A DNA stretch of 64,000 nucleotides from Methyloversatilis discipulorum (GTDB lineage Bacteria > Pseudomonadota > Gammaproteobacteria > Burkholderiales > Rhodocyclaceae), in the NCBI RefSeq assembly GCF_000527135.1, contig NZ_AZUP01000001.1, positions 1,860,001-1,924,000 of the forward strand. Reading direction: 5' to 3'. The position numbers and the translations under genes are program-made. Shown here in pieces: positions 1 through 8,539 of this stretch. Below the pieces are notes generated by a model. That model made no database searches, was not told where the DNA came from, and saw nothing but the letters and a program-made list of their open reading frames with translations. Position 1 is the stretch's first letter. Every line of letters starts with the position of its first letter.

Positions 1-432
1 GTGTTCGCCACCGCGCCGCTGGGCCTGATCGGGGTGGTGCCCACGCTGCTACTGTTCAACCAGCCCTTCGGCATCAACGCGCTGGTCGGCCTGATTGCGC
101 TGGCCGGCATCCTGATGCGCAACACGCTCATCCTGATCGGCCAGATCCACGACAACGAGAAGGCGGGCCTGGCCCCCTTTGATGCGGTGGTGGAAGCCAC
201 CGTGCAGCGCGCGCGTCCGGTCATCCTGACCGCCCTCGCCGCCATCCTGGCCTTCATCCCGCTCACCCAGTCGGTGTTCTGGGGAACGCTCGCCTACACC
301 CTGATCGGCGGCACCTTCGCCGGCACCGTTCTGACTCTGGTGTTCCTGCCGGCCATGTATTCCATCTGGTTCAGGATCAGGCCCGCGGGGCGCAGCGCTG
401 ACCCGTCCGTGCTCCAACCCAGTCACCTATAG
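1..432 (+). CDS. RND efflux pump inner-membrane protein, C-terminal part (partial)
   Basis: This is the last roughly 140 residues of a resistance-nodulation-division transporter (AcrB/HAE1 type), which exports drugs or toxic compounds across the envelope in exchange for protons. The visible part has the final hydrophobic helices, including the segments near GINALVGLIALAGILMRN and YTLIGGTFAGTVLTLVFLP, and the RARPVILTAL loop typical of the family C-terminus. The gene begins before the window, so the leading GTG here is not the real start. It ends 12 bases before an SDR gene on the same strand, and an MFS exporter follows, which suggests an efflux-related operon. Substrate cannot be inferred. 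Confidence 0.9.
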   Translation: MFATAPLGLIGVVPTLLLFNQPFGINALVGLIALAGILMRNTLILIGQIHDNEKAGLAPFDAVVEATVQRARPVILTALAAILAFIPLTQSVFWGTLAYTLIGGTFAGTVLTLVFLPAMYSIWFRIRPAGRSADPSVLQPSHL

Positions 433-444
433 AAAGGAACTGTC

Positions 445-1251
445 ATGTCGCATTCCAAAGTGGTCGTCGTTACCGGTGTGTCGTCGGGCATCGGACGCGC
501 CGCCGCCCTGAGCCTGGCCAGTCAGGGTTGCCAGGTGTTCGGCACCGTGCGCAACCTTGCCAAGGCAGAGCCGGTACCGGGCGTTGCGCTGATCGAGATG
601 GATGTGCGCGACGAAGCCTCGGTCAAGCGCGGAATCCAGGCGGTCATCGCGCAGGCCGCGCGCATCGACGTGCTGGTCAACAGTGCGGGCGTGACCCTCC
701 TGGGCGCGGCCGAAGAAACATCGATCGCCGAAGCGCAGACGCTGTTCGACACCAACCTCTTCGGCCTCCTGCGCACGACCAAGGCAGTGCTGCCGCACAT
801 GCGCACGCAGCGCTCCGGCCGCATCGTCAATGTGAGTTCGGTGCTGGGCTTCCTGCCGGCGCCCTACATGGCGCTCTATGCGGCCTCCAAGCATGCGGTT
901 GAAGGTCTGTCCGAATCGCTGGACCACGAGGTCCGCCAGTTCGGCATCCGCGTCGCGCTGGTCGAACCGTCCTTCACCCGGACCAATCTGGATGTCAACG
1001 CGCCCCACGCCACTTCAAGGATTCCCGACTACAACGAGGAGCTCGGCATCGTTTCGCGCGCCATCCAGAACAATGTCCAGAAGGCGCCCCGGCCCGACGG
1101 CGTCGCCGCCGCGATCGTCGGCGCCGCGCTGGGTACATGGAAGATGCGCCATACGCCGAAGGGCGAAGCGTCTCTGCTGGCCAAGCTGCGCCGCTTCATG
1201 CCCGCCGGCCCGGTCGAGAAGGGCCTGCGGAAGACCTTCGGGCTCGCCTGA
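445..1251 (+). CDS. SDR family oxidoreductase
   Basis: A 268-residue classical short-chain dehydrogenase/reductase, a soluble NAD(P)-dependent enzyme. The Rossmann motif TGVSSGIG lies near residues 10-17, NSAG near residue 81, and the catalytic Ser and YxxxK pair (YAASK) near residues 130-150. The long C-terminal part resembles SDRs that act on larger lipophilic or retinol-like substrates, but the substrate is unknown. A strong ribosome site (AAAGGAA) sits just before the ATG. It lies directly downstream of the RND pump gene and upstream of an MFS exporter, so co-transcription is likely. Confidence 0.9.
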   Translation: MSHSKVVVVTGVSSGIGRAAALSLASQGCQVFGTVRNLAKAEPVPGVALIEMDVRDEASVKRGIQAVIAQAARIDVLVNSAGVTLLGAAEETSIAEAQTLFDTNLFGLLRTTKAVLPHMRTQRSGRIVNVSSVLGFLPAPYMALYAASKHAVEGLSESLDHEVRQFGIRVALVEPSFTRTNLDVNAPHATSRIPDYNEELGIVSRAIQNNVQKAPRPDGVAAAIVGAALGTWKMRHTPKGEASLLAKLRRFMPAGPVEKGLRKTFGLA

Positions 1252-1308
1252 ACATCCGCACCGACCGAGCCCGCCCATGAGAAATCACCAACCGACTATG
1301 CGCGCGCC

Positions 1309-2754
1309 ATGACCGTCCCCGACAGCCAGACCGTGGCGGGCTCGCCGCCGATCATCGAAGAGGCGTCACCCGCCCTGCCTGCCGGCGCCGCCTCGCCGTG
1401 GCCGGTGTTCTGGGTCGCCAGCGTGGCGGTGTTTCTTGTGTCGATGGACGGCACCATGCTGTTCGCCGCCTTCAGCGCCCTGCGGGCAGGTTTTCCGCAG
1501 GCCACGGCGGCAGACCTCTCCTGGGTGCTGAATGCCTACACCGTCGTCTATGCCGCGATGCTGATTCCTTCGGGCGGCCTGGCAGACAGGCATGGGCGCA
1601 AAAAGGTTTTTCTCGCCGGTGTTGCGCTGTTTCTGGCGGCGTCCGTTGCCTGCGGTCTGGCGGTCAGCGTGGAGTGGCTGGTCGCGGCAAGAGTCTTCCA
1701 GGCCCTGGGCGCCGCACTGCTGACGCCGGCTTCGCTCTCGCTCGTGCTGGCGGCCTTCCCCGCCGACAGGCGTGCCGTGGCGGTCAGCCTGTGGGGCGCG
1801 GTGGGTGGTCTGGCCGCGGCGGTGGGCCCCAGCCTGGGCGCCTTCGTGATCGCGTCGCTCGGATGGCAATGGGCGTTCTATCTGAACGTGCCGCTGGGCA
1901 TGCTTGCCATCTGGCGCGGTGCAACGCTGCTGACGGAAGCAAAGCAGCCGGCGCGGGGGCGACCGCTCGACCTGGTTGGAATCGCCCTGCTGGTCCACGG
2001 CATCGGCGCGCTGGCGCTGTCCATCGTGCAGGCCGACTCGCCTGACTGGTCGCGTCATGACCTGCTCGCCACCGCCGGCGTCGGGCTGACGAGCATCCTC
2101 GGCTTTGTCGTCTGGGCCCGGCTGGCCGAGGCGCCGCTGGTGGATCCGGGGCTGTTTCGCAACGCTACCTACCGCTACGTCAATCTGGCAACGCTGAGCT
2201 TCGGCACCGCGTTCTCGATGATGTTCTTCGCCTTCTTCTTCTACATGAACGCGATCTGGCGCTACCCGCTTCCACTGGCCGGCCTGGCCATGGCGCCCGG
2301 GCCGCTGCTGGTAGTTCCGGTGGCAGCGCTGTCGGGTCGTCTGGCCGGCCGGCACGGTCACCGCCCGGTGCTGGTCGCCGGTTGTCTGATCTACGCGGCC
2401 AGCGCGCTGTGGTTTTTCATGGTGCCGGGCACCGAGCCCGCCTATCTGACGCACTGGCTGCCGGGCATGGTGATGAGCGGCATCGGCGTGGGCATGGTGC
2501 TGCCATCGCTGTCAGGCGCCGCCGCCAGCCACCTGCCGCCGGAGCACTACGCCGTCGGCAGCGCCGTCAACCAGGCGATACGTCAGATCGGCTCGGTCAT
2601 GGGGGTCGCCCTCACCGTGCTGTTGCTGGGCGGCGCAAGTCTGCACCGTGCCGACTTCGATGCCGTCTATCTGTGCCACATGAGTCTGGCACTGCTGACC
2701 GCCGCGCTGTGCCTGCCCGTCAACACCGCGCCCGCAGCCGGTGCGAAAAAATGA
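1309..2754 (+). CDS. MFS transporter, DHA2 (EmrB/QacA) family
   Basis: A 481-residue, strongly hydrophobic protein with about 14 predicted membrane helices, the size and topology of DHA2 drug:proton antiporters. The motif A region between helices 2 and 3 is seen as GGLADRHGRKKVFLAG (about residues 88-103), and motif C-like glycines occur in GAVGGLAAAVGPSLGAF. It probably exports small toxic molecules from the inner membrane. It is the last gene of the group RND pump-SDR-MFS; the next 319 bases contain no convincing gene. The ATG at 1309 was chosen because the hydrophilic N-terminus leads directly into helix 1. Confidence 0.9.
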   Translation: MTVPDSQTVAGSPPIIEEASPALPAGAASPWPVFWVASVAVFLVSMDGTMLFAAFSALRAGFPQATAADLSWVLNAYTVVYAAMLIPSGGLADRHGRKKVFLAGVALFLAASVACGLAVSVEWLVAARVFQALGAALLTPASLSLVLAAFPADRRAVAVSLWGAVGGLAAAVGPSLGAFVIASLGWQWAFYLNVPLGMLAIWRGATLLTEAKQPARGRPLDLVGIALLVHGIGALALSIVQADSPDWSRHDLLATAGVGLTSILGFVVWARLAEAPLVDPGLFRNATYRYVNLATLSFGTAFSMMFFAFFFYMNAIWRYPLPLAGLAMAPGPLLVVPVAALSGRLAGRHGHRPVLVAGCLIYAASALWFFMVPGTEPAYLTHWLPGMVMSGIGVGMVLPSLSGAAASHLPPEHYAVGSAVNQAIRQIGSVMGVALTVLLLGGASLHRADFDAVYLCHMSLALLTAALCLPVNTAPAAGAKK

Positions 2755-3073
2755 GCGGGGCCCGAGCCAGGCGCTTCATGCAATGGCATTCATCGAGCGC
2801 GGCGATCATCGACATCGAAGCGTGAATCGCGCCGTCCGTCCGTTACTCGGTCACCCGGTTCTCGAAGAAGTTGGCCCGTCTCGTTCAGGTCGATCGCCGC
2901 AACGTCGGCCGAGGGCGGTCTCCGTCAGTGTCTGGCTGGACCGCCGCGAACTTCGATCCGGCGCAGGCGAGAGGGCGCGCGACGAGTGAGTTGCTGTCGG
3001 CGAGCGCCGGAGGTGCGCACTCAACGCGAGTGGGTGATATATTCATTTATCTATTCACCGATCCATTCAAAAA
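2755..3073. other. Intergenic region with AT-rich TATTCA-type repeats upstream of the HipA-like gene
   Basis: No convincing gene is seen in these 319 bases; the short frames present have no coherent protein features. The last 40 bases are unusually AT-rich for this genome and hold three related words (TATTCA, TATTCA, CATTCA) just before the HipA-like start codon. They could hold the promoter and an operator for autoregulation by that gene's own HTH domain. This is inference from position only. Confidence 0.4.
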
Positions 3074-4417
3074 ATGTCGCCCCACGCCGAATCGATACGG
3101 CTTCGCCTCAGCAGCGGGCCGCTGACCGCGCGCCAACTGGCTGAAAGCATGGGCATCAGCCAGCCGACGGTGTCCCGTGCGCTGGCCGGGCTGGGCGACG
3201 ACATCGTGCGCATCGGCGCCGCGCGATCCATTCGTTACGCGCTGCGCGACACGGTGCGCGGGCTGCCGGACATCCCCATCCACCGCGTCGACAGCGAAGG
3301 CCGGATCACGCTGCTCGGCACGCTGGTGCCGGTGCGGCCCGACGGTTTCGTGATGCACCAGACCGATGGCGCAACGCTGCACAGCGAGAGCCTGCCCTGG
3401 TGGCTGATGGACATGCGCCCGCAGGGCTTTCTCGGCCGCGCCCACGCTGCGCGTCACGGTGCTGCGCTCGGGCTGCCGGCGCGGCTCGCCGACTGGAGCG
3501 ACACACACGCGCTGCGCGCACTGCTGGCACACGGTCACGACATGGTGGGGAATCTGCTGGTGGGTGAGGTCGCCCGCGACCGCTTTCTGTCGCAGCCCCT
3601 GCCCGCCCCCATCGCCGACACCGACCTTGCAGCAACCTATGTCCGTCTGGCCGCCGAAGCAGCACAAGGCGACGCACCCGGTTCGTCGGCAGGGGGCGAA
3701 CAGCCGAAATTTACGGCCTGCGCGATGACGCCGGCCGGCCCCCGGCACGTGATCGTGAAGTTCAGCGAAGTCGAAGACAGCCCGGTGAGCGAGCGCTGGC
3801 GCGATCTGCTGCGCGCCGAACACCTCGCGCTCTCGGTGCTGCGCGAGGCCGGCATCCCGGCCGCCCTCACCACCTTGATCGAGCACGGCGGACAACGCTT
3901 CCTGCAGGTCGAACGCTTCGACCGCGTCGGCCCGCTCGGCCGGCGCGCACTGCTGTCGCTCACCGCGCTCGATGCCGAGTTCGTGGGCGCCGCCGCGGAA
4001 GGCTGGCCCGGCATCGCGCACCGACTGGCGCGCGACCGCCACATCGCCCCCGAAGCGGCCGCTGGCGCCTGCCTGCTGTGGGCCTTCGGCACGCTGATCG
4101 GCAACACCGACATGCACGGCGGCAACCTGTCCTTCGTCGCCGAACAGGGCCGCCCCTATGCGCTCGCCCCCGCCTACGACATGACGCCCATGGCCTTCGC
4201 CCCGCGCAGCGGCGGCGGCCTGCCGGACACCGTGCCGGAGGCGGTCATCCACGCCGGCGTCGCCCACGACACCTGGCGCCAGGCCGAAGCGCTGGCGCGC
4301 GCCTACCTTGCGCGCGTCTCAGGCGACGGCGGATTCAGCGCACGATTCGCGCCCTGCATCGCGGCGCTGGTGAATCACCTCGACACGGCGAGCGCGCGGA
4401 TTGCGCGGCTGGGGTGA
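3074..4417 (+). CDS. yjjJ: HipA-family Ser/Thr kinase with fused N-terminal HTH (YjjJ-like)
   Basis: A 447-residue protein that joins a winged/HTH DNA-binding domain (about residues 1-60, with LTARQLAESMGISQPTVSRAL as recognition region) to a HipA-type kinase fold. Kinase signatures are visible: GGEQPKF near residue 217, a lysine in HVIVKFSE, the catalytic GNTDMHGGN at 343-351 (D346, N351) and the metal-binding AYDM with D369. This matches E. coli YjjJ in length and layout, in which one protein carries the DNA-binding role usually supplied by HipB. HipA kinases phosphorylate translation factors such as glutamyl-tRNA synthetase and slow growth; the target here is unknown. No separate antitoxin gene is adjacent. 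Confidence 0.85.
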   Translation: MSPHAESIRLRLSSGPLTARQLAESMGISQPTVSRALAGLGDDIVRIGAARSIRYALRDTVRGLPDIPIHRVDSEGRITLLGTLVPVRPDGFVMHQTDGATLHSESLPWWLMDMRPQGFLGRAHAARHGAALGLPARLADWSDTHALRALLAHGHDMVGNLLVGEVARDRFLSQPLPAPIADTDLAATYVRLAAEAAQGDAPGSSAGGEQPKFTACAMTPAGPRHVIVKFSEVEDSPVSERWRDLLRAEHLALSVLREAGIPAALTTLIEHGGQRFLQVERFDRVGPLGRRALLSLTALDAEFVGAAAEGWPGIAHRLARDRHIAPEAAAGACLLWAFGTLIGNTDMHGGNLSFVAEQGRPYALAPAYDMTPMAFAPRSGGGLPDTVPEAVIHAGVAHDTWRQAEALARAYLARVSGDGGFSARFAPCIAALVNHLDTASARIARLG

Positions 4418-4737
4418 GCGGCGCGCGAGGCCAGAACCATGGGAATACCTTGCGGCACGTCCGGCATTCAGATCGACGGCAGATCAGGCTTTCGGGCGAA
4501 CGCGCCTGCCACGCGCGCTTTCAGGTGATCGAACACCTCATCGGCGAGAGATTCGGGGGGGCTGACCCTGAGGCTTGCCCAAGAACGTGGCACCGCAGAG
4601 CCCACCATGCCCGGCTCTCGCCCAAAGACCACCGCACAACTATCGAAGAACCGCAGATGTCTGTGCGAAGACCGCCGGATGCGTGCGCCCGTTACGGGTG
4701 CGACCGCCACTCAGCGCGGCATCGCACCCGCCGGATT
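4418..4737. other. Intergenic region between the HipA-like gene and a convergent SDR gene
   Basis: These 320 bases separate two genes that point towards each other. I see no convincing coding sequence, RNA gene or strong terminator; short frames on both strands lack recognisable features. Confidence 0.4.
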
Positions 4738-5517
4738 TCATGCGCCAAAGCCGCCGTCGATCGTGAGGCTGGCACCGGTGATGTAGCCCGCTTCAGGGCC
4801 GGCGAGGTAGGCCACGAAGCCCGCGACTTCCTCGACTTGCCCGTATCGGCCGGATGCCATCAAACCCAGGAGGTCTGCCGCAAACGCGCTGTCAGCGGGA
4901 TTCATGTCCGTGTCGATCGGCCCGGGCTGGACGTTATTGACGGTGATGCCGAGCGGTCCGAGGTCGCGTGCGAGTCCCTTGGTCAGCCCGACGAGGGCGG
5001 ACTTGCTCATCGCATAGATCGACCCACCCTGGAAGGGCATCCGGTCCGCATTGGTGCTGCCGATGCTGATGATGCGCCCGCCCTTGTCCATATGACGTAC
5101 GACGGCCTGCGACGCGACGATCACGCTGCGCACGTTGACGGCCAGCGTGCGATCGATGTCGGCCAGAGGCAGTTCGCCCTCCGCTACGTTGCCCAGCAAG
5201 AGCACGCCGGCATTGTTCACCAGGATGTCGATCTTTCCGAAGGTGTCGGCGGCATGCTGTACGGCGGCCTTGATCTGCTCGGCATCCGCACTGTCCGCCT
5301 TGATGGAGATGGCCCGACCGCCGGCAGCTTCGATGTCGCGCACCACTTCGGCTGCACGTTCCGGCGAGTTGGCATAGGTGAGCGCGACGTCAGCGCCGTC
5401 ACGGGCGAGGCGTCGGGCGATGGCGGCGCCGATGCCCCGCGAGCCGCCCTGGATGAAGGCCACTTTTCCGGCGAGGTGTTGGGAAGCGGACTGGGCGGTT
5501 TGAGCGGGGTGTGACAT
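4738..5517 (-). CDS. SDR family oxidoreductase (FabG-like)
   Basis: A 259-residue classical SDR. The cofactor motif GGSRGIG is near residues 22-28, NNAG near residue 100, and the active-site Ser with YAMSK (Tyr/Lys) near residues 150-170. The C-terminus has the usual YITGASLTIDGG ending. The ATG at 5517 was preferred over an upstream in-frame ATG (5577) because a GGAGAA ribosome site precedes it and the family starts here. A LysR regulator is divergently transcribed from the same intergenic region, the usual arrangement for a LysR regulator and its target. Substrate unknown. Confidence 0.9.
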   Translation of the reverse strand: MSHPAQTAQSASQHLAGKVAFIQGGSRGIGAAIARRLARDGADVALTYANSPERAAEVVRDIEAAGGRAISIKADSADAEQIKAAVQHAADTFGKIDILVNNAGVLLLGNVAEGELPLADIDRTLAVNVRSVIVASQAVVRHMDKGGRIISIGSTNADRMPFQGGSIYAMSKSALVGLTKGLARDLGPLGITVNNVQPGPIDTDMNPADSAFAADLLGLMASGRYGQVEEVAGFVAYLAGPEAGYITGASLTIDGGFGA

Positions 5518-5731
5518 GAGTGTTCTCCTTGGGCGATGTGGCGCAGCGATCTGCTGTCCATGGAGCGCACTATCCACCGAACACTATGGCGTGATAATCC
5601 TATAATCGGTTTATGTATTTGAAACCATCTGGATCAAATCAGAATGCGACCCGGTTCGTGGTCATGAGCATGTCGGCTCCCCGGCCCTCAGGTAAGGGTT
5701 GCGCGCATCAAGATCCCGGCGCCTCGATCTC

Positions 5732-6667
5732 ATGGAAAGTCTAAGCAGCATCGAGTGCTTCGTGCGCAGCGCAGAAGCCGGCAGCTTTTCGGAAGCCGCG
5801 CGAAGGCTGGGCCTGACATCGGCGGCCGTCGGCAAGAGCGTTGCAAAGCTGGAAATGCGCCTCGGCGTGCGGCTGTTCCACCGCAGCACGCGCAGCCTGA
5901 AGCTGACCGAGGCCGGCGAGCGCTTTCTGGGTGAAGTCAGCGGCAGTCTTGCCACCATACAGAGCGCCATGGCCAACCTGGCCGATGCGCACGGGCAACC
6001 GGCCGGAACGCTGAAGGTCAGCATGGGCAATGCTTTCGGGCGCGAGCACATCGTGCCCTTGCTGAGTGATTTCCTCAGGCGCTATCCGGCCATCGTGCCT
6101 GACTGGCATTTCGATAACAGGGCGGTGGATCTGATCGCCGAGGGCTTCGACGCAGCCATCGGCGGAGGCTTCGAATTGCCGCCAGGGCTGGTGGCGCGGG
6201 AACTTGCGCGCGCGCACGTCGTGCTGGTGGCCTCGGCGGGCTATCTCGCGGGGCGTCCGGTTGTTTCGCACCCTGACGAGCTCGCTGCCCATGACGGCAT
6301 CTTCATCCGCTCGCCGCAGACCGGGCGCATCCGGCCCTGGGCGCTGATTCACAGCACCGATCCGCGGCGTATGGAACAGCGGCCGATCACGATGCAGCTA
6401 CGCATGACGATGAGCGACCCCGCGGCCGCGCTCGAAGCGGCGGAGCAGAACCTTGGCATCGCGGTGGTCAGCATGCCCAATGCGTTGCCGTATCTCGAAC
6501 ACGGGCGACTCGTTCGCGTGCTGCCCGACTGGTACGTCGACGCCGGGCCGCTTTCACTCTATTTCTCGGCGCAGAAACTGTTGCCCGCCAAGACGCGGGC
6601 GTTCGTCGATTTCATCGTCGCGCACTTCCGCACACAGAAACTTGCACAGCGGTTCTCCGCCTTCTGA
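5732..6667 (+). CDS. LysR family transcriptional regulator
   Basis: A 311-residue LysR-type regulator: N-terminal winged HTH (about residues 1-60, SFSEAARRLGLTSAAVGKSVAKLE) followed by the two-lobed effector-binding domain. It most resembles the subgroup that often lies beside and controls an SDR or other oxidoreductase, and here the divergent neighbour is an SDR gene. The ATG at 5732 matches the family's start (MESLSSIECF); an upstream in-frame ATG at 5699 would add 11 Arg-rich residues with no family support. The 3' end overlaps, on the opposite strand, the read-through end of a truncated antitoxin gene. Effector unknown. Confidence 0.9.
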   Translation: MESLSSIECFVRSAEAGSFSEAARRLGLTSAAVGKSVAKLEMRLGVRLFHRSTRSLKLTEAGERFLGEVSGSLATIQSAMANLADAHGQPAGTLKVSMGNAFGREHIVPLLSDFLRRYPAIVPDWHFDNRAVDLIAEGFDAAIGGGFELPPGLVARELARAHVVLVASAGYLAGRPVVSHPDELAAHDGIFIRSPQTGRIRPWALIHSTDPRRMEQRPITMQLRMTMSDPAAALEAAEQNLGIAVVSMPNALPYLEHGRLVRVLPDWYVDAGPLSLYFSAQKLLPAKTRAFVDFIVAHFRTQKLAQRFSAF

Positions 6668-6844
6668 ATCCGGACGCGCCAGCAGCGCATCGGCCACGAA
6701 GGCTGTGCGACGCTCGGCCAGTTCAGTCTGCAGCTCCAGCGCCCCGCTCATGAGAGCGAGCGCACTTTTGCCGGACCGCTGCGCTACCGCAGCGATGCGC
6801 GCTTTCAAGTCGTCCGGAAGTTTCAGCTTGGTCGTAGCGGTCAT
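6554..6844 (-). pseudogene. Truncated ribbon-helix-helix antitoxin remnant
   Basis: The first 55-60 residues look like a CopG/ParD-type ribbon-helix-helix antitoxin: a short basic beta strand (TTKLKLPDDLKARIAAVA), a Ser/Gly-Lys turn, then a helix and the ELQTELAERRTAFVADAL stretch. From about residue 60 the frame runs antisense into the 3' end of the LysR gene and no longer looks like the family, whose members usually continue for another 20-40 residues. No toxin gene follows on this strand. I read it as an antitoxin gene cut at its 3' end by rearrangement. It could still make a DNA-binding peptide. Confidence 0.6.
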
Positions 6845-7114
6845 CGCTGCCTCCTGAATGCGGGTAACAACTGACCCGCATCACTCACGCTCTCATCGCA
6901 GAACAAGGCAGTTCAGCGATGGTGCTTGCCCATACACGCGAAGCACCCGTACCGGACGTGGCCACGCGCGCCATGCAGGCGGAGCGGTTCGGCGTGGTAC
7001 ATCGGACTGGCGTGCACTGAGTGACGGCGCAGAAGACACACGCCTCCTTGTTTGAAACCCGATCCGCACTTACCATGACTATGGTTCCATGACCATGCTC
7101 AGAAGAGGCTCGAT
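6845..7114. other. Intergenic region upstream of the toxin-antitoxin pair
   Basis: No gene is seen here. Just before the antitoxin start there is a short symmetrical AT-richer stretch, accatgactatggttccatgaccatg (about 7071-7095), containing ATGGT/ACCAT words in inverted orientation. It is in the right place to be the operator bound by the Phd-type antitoxin for autoregulation. Confidence 0.35.
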
Positions 7115-7348
7115 ATGAGTACCGAAGTATCGAAATCGCAGTTCAAAGCGCGCGCGCTCGAATACTTCCGCGACGTGGAACGCAGCGGCGAACCCCTCAT
7201 CGTGACCGACCGCGGCGAACCGCGGCTGGAAGTACGTCGCTTCACACAGCGGGAGCGCTCGCCACTGGACATCCTGCGCGGCTCGGTGCTGCGCTATGAC
7301 CGGCCGACCGAACCGGTGGGAGAAGACGACTGGGATGCCGCACGGTGA
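7115..7348 (+). CDS. Type II antitoxin, Phd/YefM family
   Basis: A 77-residue protein with the Phd/YefM fold: an N-terminal segment (EVSKSQFKARALEYFRDVE) that forms the DNA-binding dimer, the strand region EPLIVTDRGEPRLEVRRF, and an acidic, probably disordered C-terminal tail that would wrap the toxin. Such antitoxins neutralise the partner toxin and repress their own promoter. Its TGA overlaps the GTG start of the PIN toxin gene by four bases, typical of translationally coupled toxin-antitoxin pairs. The pair looks intact, unlike the neighbouring remnants. Confidence 0.88.
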   Translation: MSTEVSKSQFKARALEYFRDVERSGEPLIVTDRGEPRLEVRRFTQRERSPLDILRGSVLRYDRPTEPVGEDDWDAAR

Positions 7349-7743
7349 TCGTGCTCGATACCCACGCGCTGCTGTGGTGGGCCAACGGCGAACGCGCGCA
7401 ATTGTCCGCCGCCGCAGCGTCCGCAATCGACGCCGAAATGGACGGCGGCCAGATCCTCGTTTCAAGCATGTCTGCCTGGGAGTTGGCCATGCTGGTCGAG
7501 CGCGGGCGCGTCGCGCTGTCGATGGACGTCGCATCCTGGCTCGACACCCTGAGCCGGATCGACGCGGTACAGATCGTGCCGGTGGACAGTGAAATCGCCG
7601 TGAAGAGCGTGCAACTGCCGGGCGACTTCCACAAGGACCCGGCCGACCGCATCATCGTCGCCACCGCGCGCAAGTTCGCCGCACCGCTCGTCAGCGCCGA
7701 CGAAAAGATCAGGAGCTACCCGCATGTGCGGGCGATCTGGTGA
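7345..7743 (+). CDS. Type II toxin, VapC-like PIN-domain ribonuclease
   Basis: A 132-residue PIN-domain protein. The acidic residues that bind metal in this family are all visible: D5 (VLDTHALLWW), E46 (SAWELAML), D98/D101 (KDPADRIIVATA) and D119 (SADEK). VapC toxins cleave RNA, often initiator tRNA or the sarcin-ricin loop, and stop translation when the antitoxin is degraded. The start is GTG within a GTGA overlap with the antitoxin gene. The complete active site suggests a working toxin; its RNA target cannot be told from sequence. Confidence 0.9.
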   Translation: MIVLDTHALLWWANGERAQLSAAAASAIDAEMDGGQILVSSMSAWELAMLVERGRVALSMDVASWLDTLSRIDAVQIVPVDSEIAVKSVQLPGDFHKDPADRIIVATARKFAAPLVSADEKIRSYPHVRAIW

Positions 7744-7930
7744 AACGGCGGGAGGGCCGCCGGGTGCGCAATTTGTAGCCGCAGACCTGAGCTGCCATGG
7801 CGCTGACGGCGCCTGCGCAGTCAGTCACTTGAGTCGCACGCAACGCGGAATGGCTACTTGCACCTTGTTGTCGCTCCGCAATCGATTTGCCGCCTGCACC
7901 TTGCAAAGCTCAGGCGCATAATCCTGCCCA

Positions 7931-8189
7931 TGCCCACGATCAGCCAGTTCTTCGGTATCGTTATCCCGATGCTCTGGCGTGAACACGCCTACCGCGGTTT
8001 CAGGCGCTTTACGCCAAACACGAGGCCCTGATCGACATCCGGACGCTTGACGTAACAGGCGCCAGCCTGCCGCGCCGGGCACTTGCCCTGACCATTGAAT
8101 GGGCGATGGAACATCGCACCGAACTGATGGAGGACTGGACGCTGTGTCAATCCAGACAACGCCCGAAGCGGATCAAACCACTGAAGTGA
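7931..8189 (+). pseudogene. DUF4160 family gene broken by a frameshift
   Basis: The reading frame starts like DUF4160 proteins (MPTISQFFGIVIPMLWREHA) and hits a stop at about 8030. Near 7990 the similarity passes to another frame, which reads ALYAKHEALIDIRTLD, then LPRRALALTIEWAMEHR and ELMEDW to a TGA at 8187-8189. Adding one base near 7990 would restore a single frame of about 86 residues. The family's PPHFHA motif has also decayed here (it would read LPRFQA), so this is more likely true decay than a sequencing error. DUF4160 genes usually sit just upstream of DUF2442 genes, as here, and such pairs have been proposed to be toxin-antitoxin-like. Confidence 0.7.
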
Positions 8190-8464
8190 TCCCCGCAGCG
8201 CCCTGGCGGATCAAGGCGCTTTCGGTGCTGCCCGATTACCGCTTGGCCGTCACCTTCATGGATGACACGCAGGGCATCGCGGATTTTTCAGCGATTCTGA
8301 CGGCCACGGAATGCGGCATCTTCGAAGCGCTCAAGGACAAGACCTTTTTCGATCAGGCCCGCCTGAATCTCGGCGCCGTGACCTGGCCCAACGGAGCAGA
8401 CATGGACCCGGCGTGGATGTATGAACAGATCCGGGTGAATAAATTTTGGTCTGTACCCTTTTAA
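8144..8464 (+). CDS. DUF2442 domain-containing protein
   Basis: About 106 residues if the GTG at 8144 is used; an upstream in-frame ATG (8099) would place 15 extra residues inside the broken DUF4160 gene. The core reads WRIKALSVLPDYRLAVTFMD, then GIADFSAIL, LNLGAVTWPNGADMDPAWMY near the end, which is the recognisable DUF2442 pattern of a strand-rich domain ending in a W/PNG.D segment. Function is unknown; the family is regularly paired with DUF4160. Because the partner is frameshifted, this copy may be an orphan. The frame itself is intact. Confidence 0.75.
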   Translation: MSIQTTPEADQTTEVIPAAPWRIKALSVLPDYRLAVTFMDDTQGIADFSAILTATECGIFEALKDKTFFDQARLNLGAVTWPNGADMDPAWMYEQIRVNKFWSVPF

Positions 8465-8539
8465 CCTTATAGACACGAACCACCTCGGATGTCGCAGGGC
8501 CGTCAAGCGGCAGACAACGAAACATCCTCTAACGGCTCA

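Noticed and set aside
2741..3125. Short plus-strand frames between the MFS and HipA-like genes
   Set aside because: Arg/Ser-rich composition with no motif, and one overlaps the real start of the HipA-like gene.
4078..5514. Long open frame opposite the SDR gene and through the HipA-like gene
   Set aside because: It is antisense to a clear SDR and overlaps the kinase end; composition is typical of a GC-rich shadow frame.
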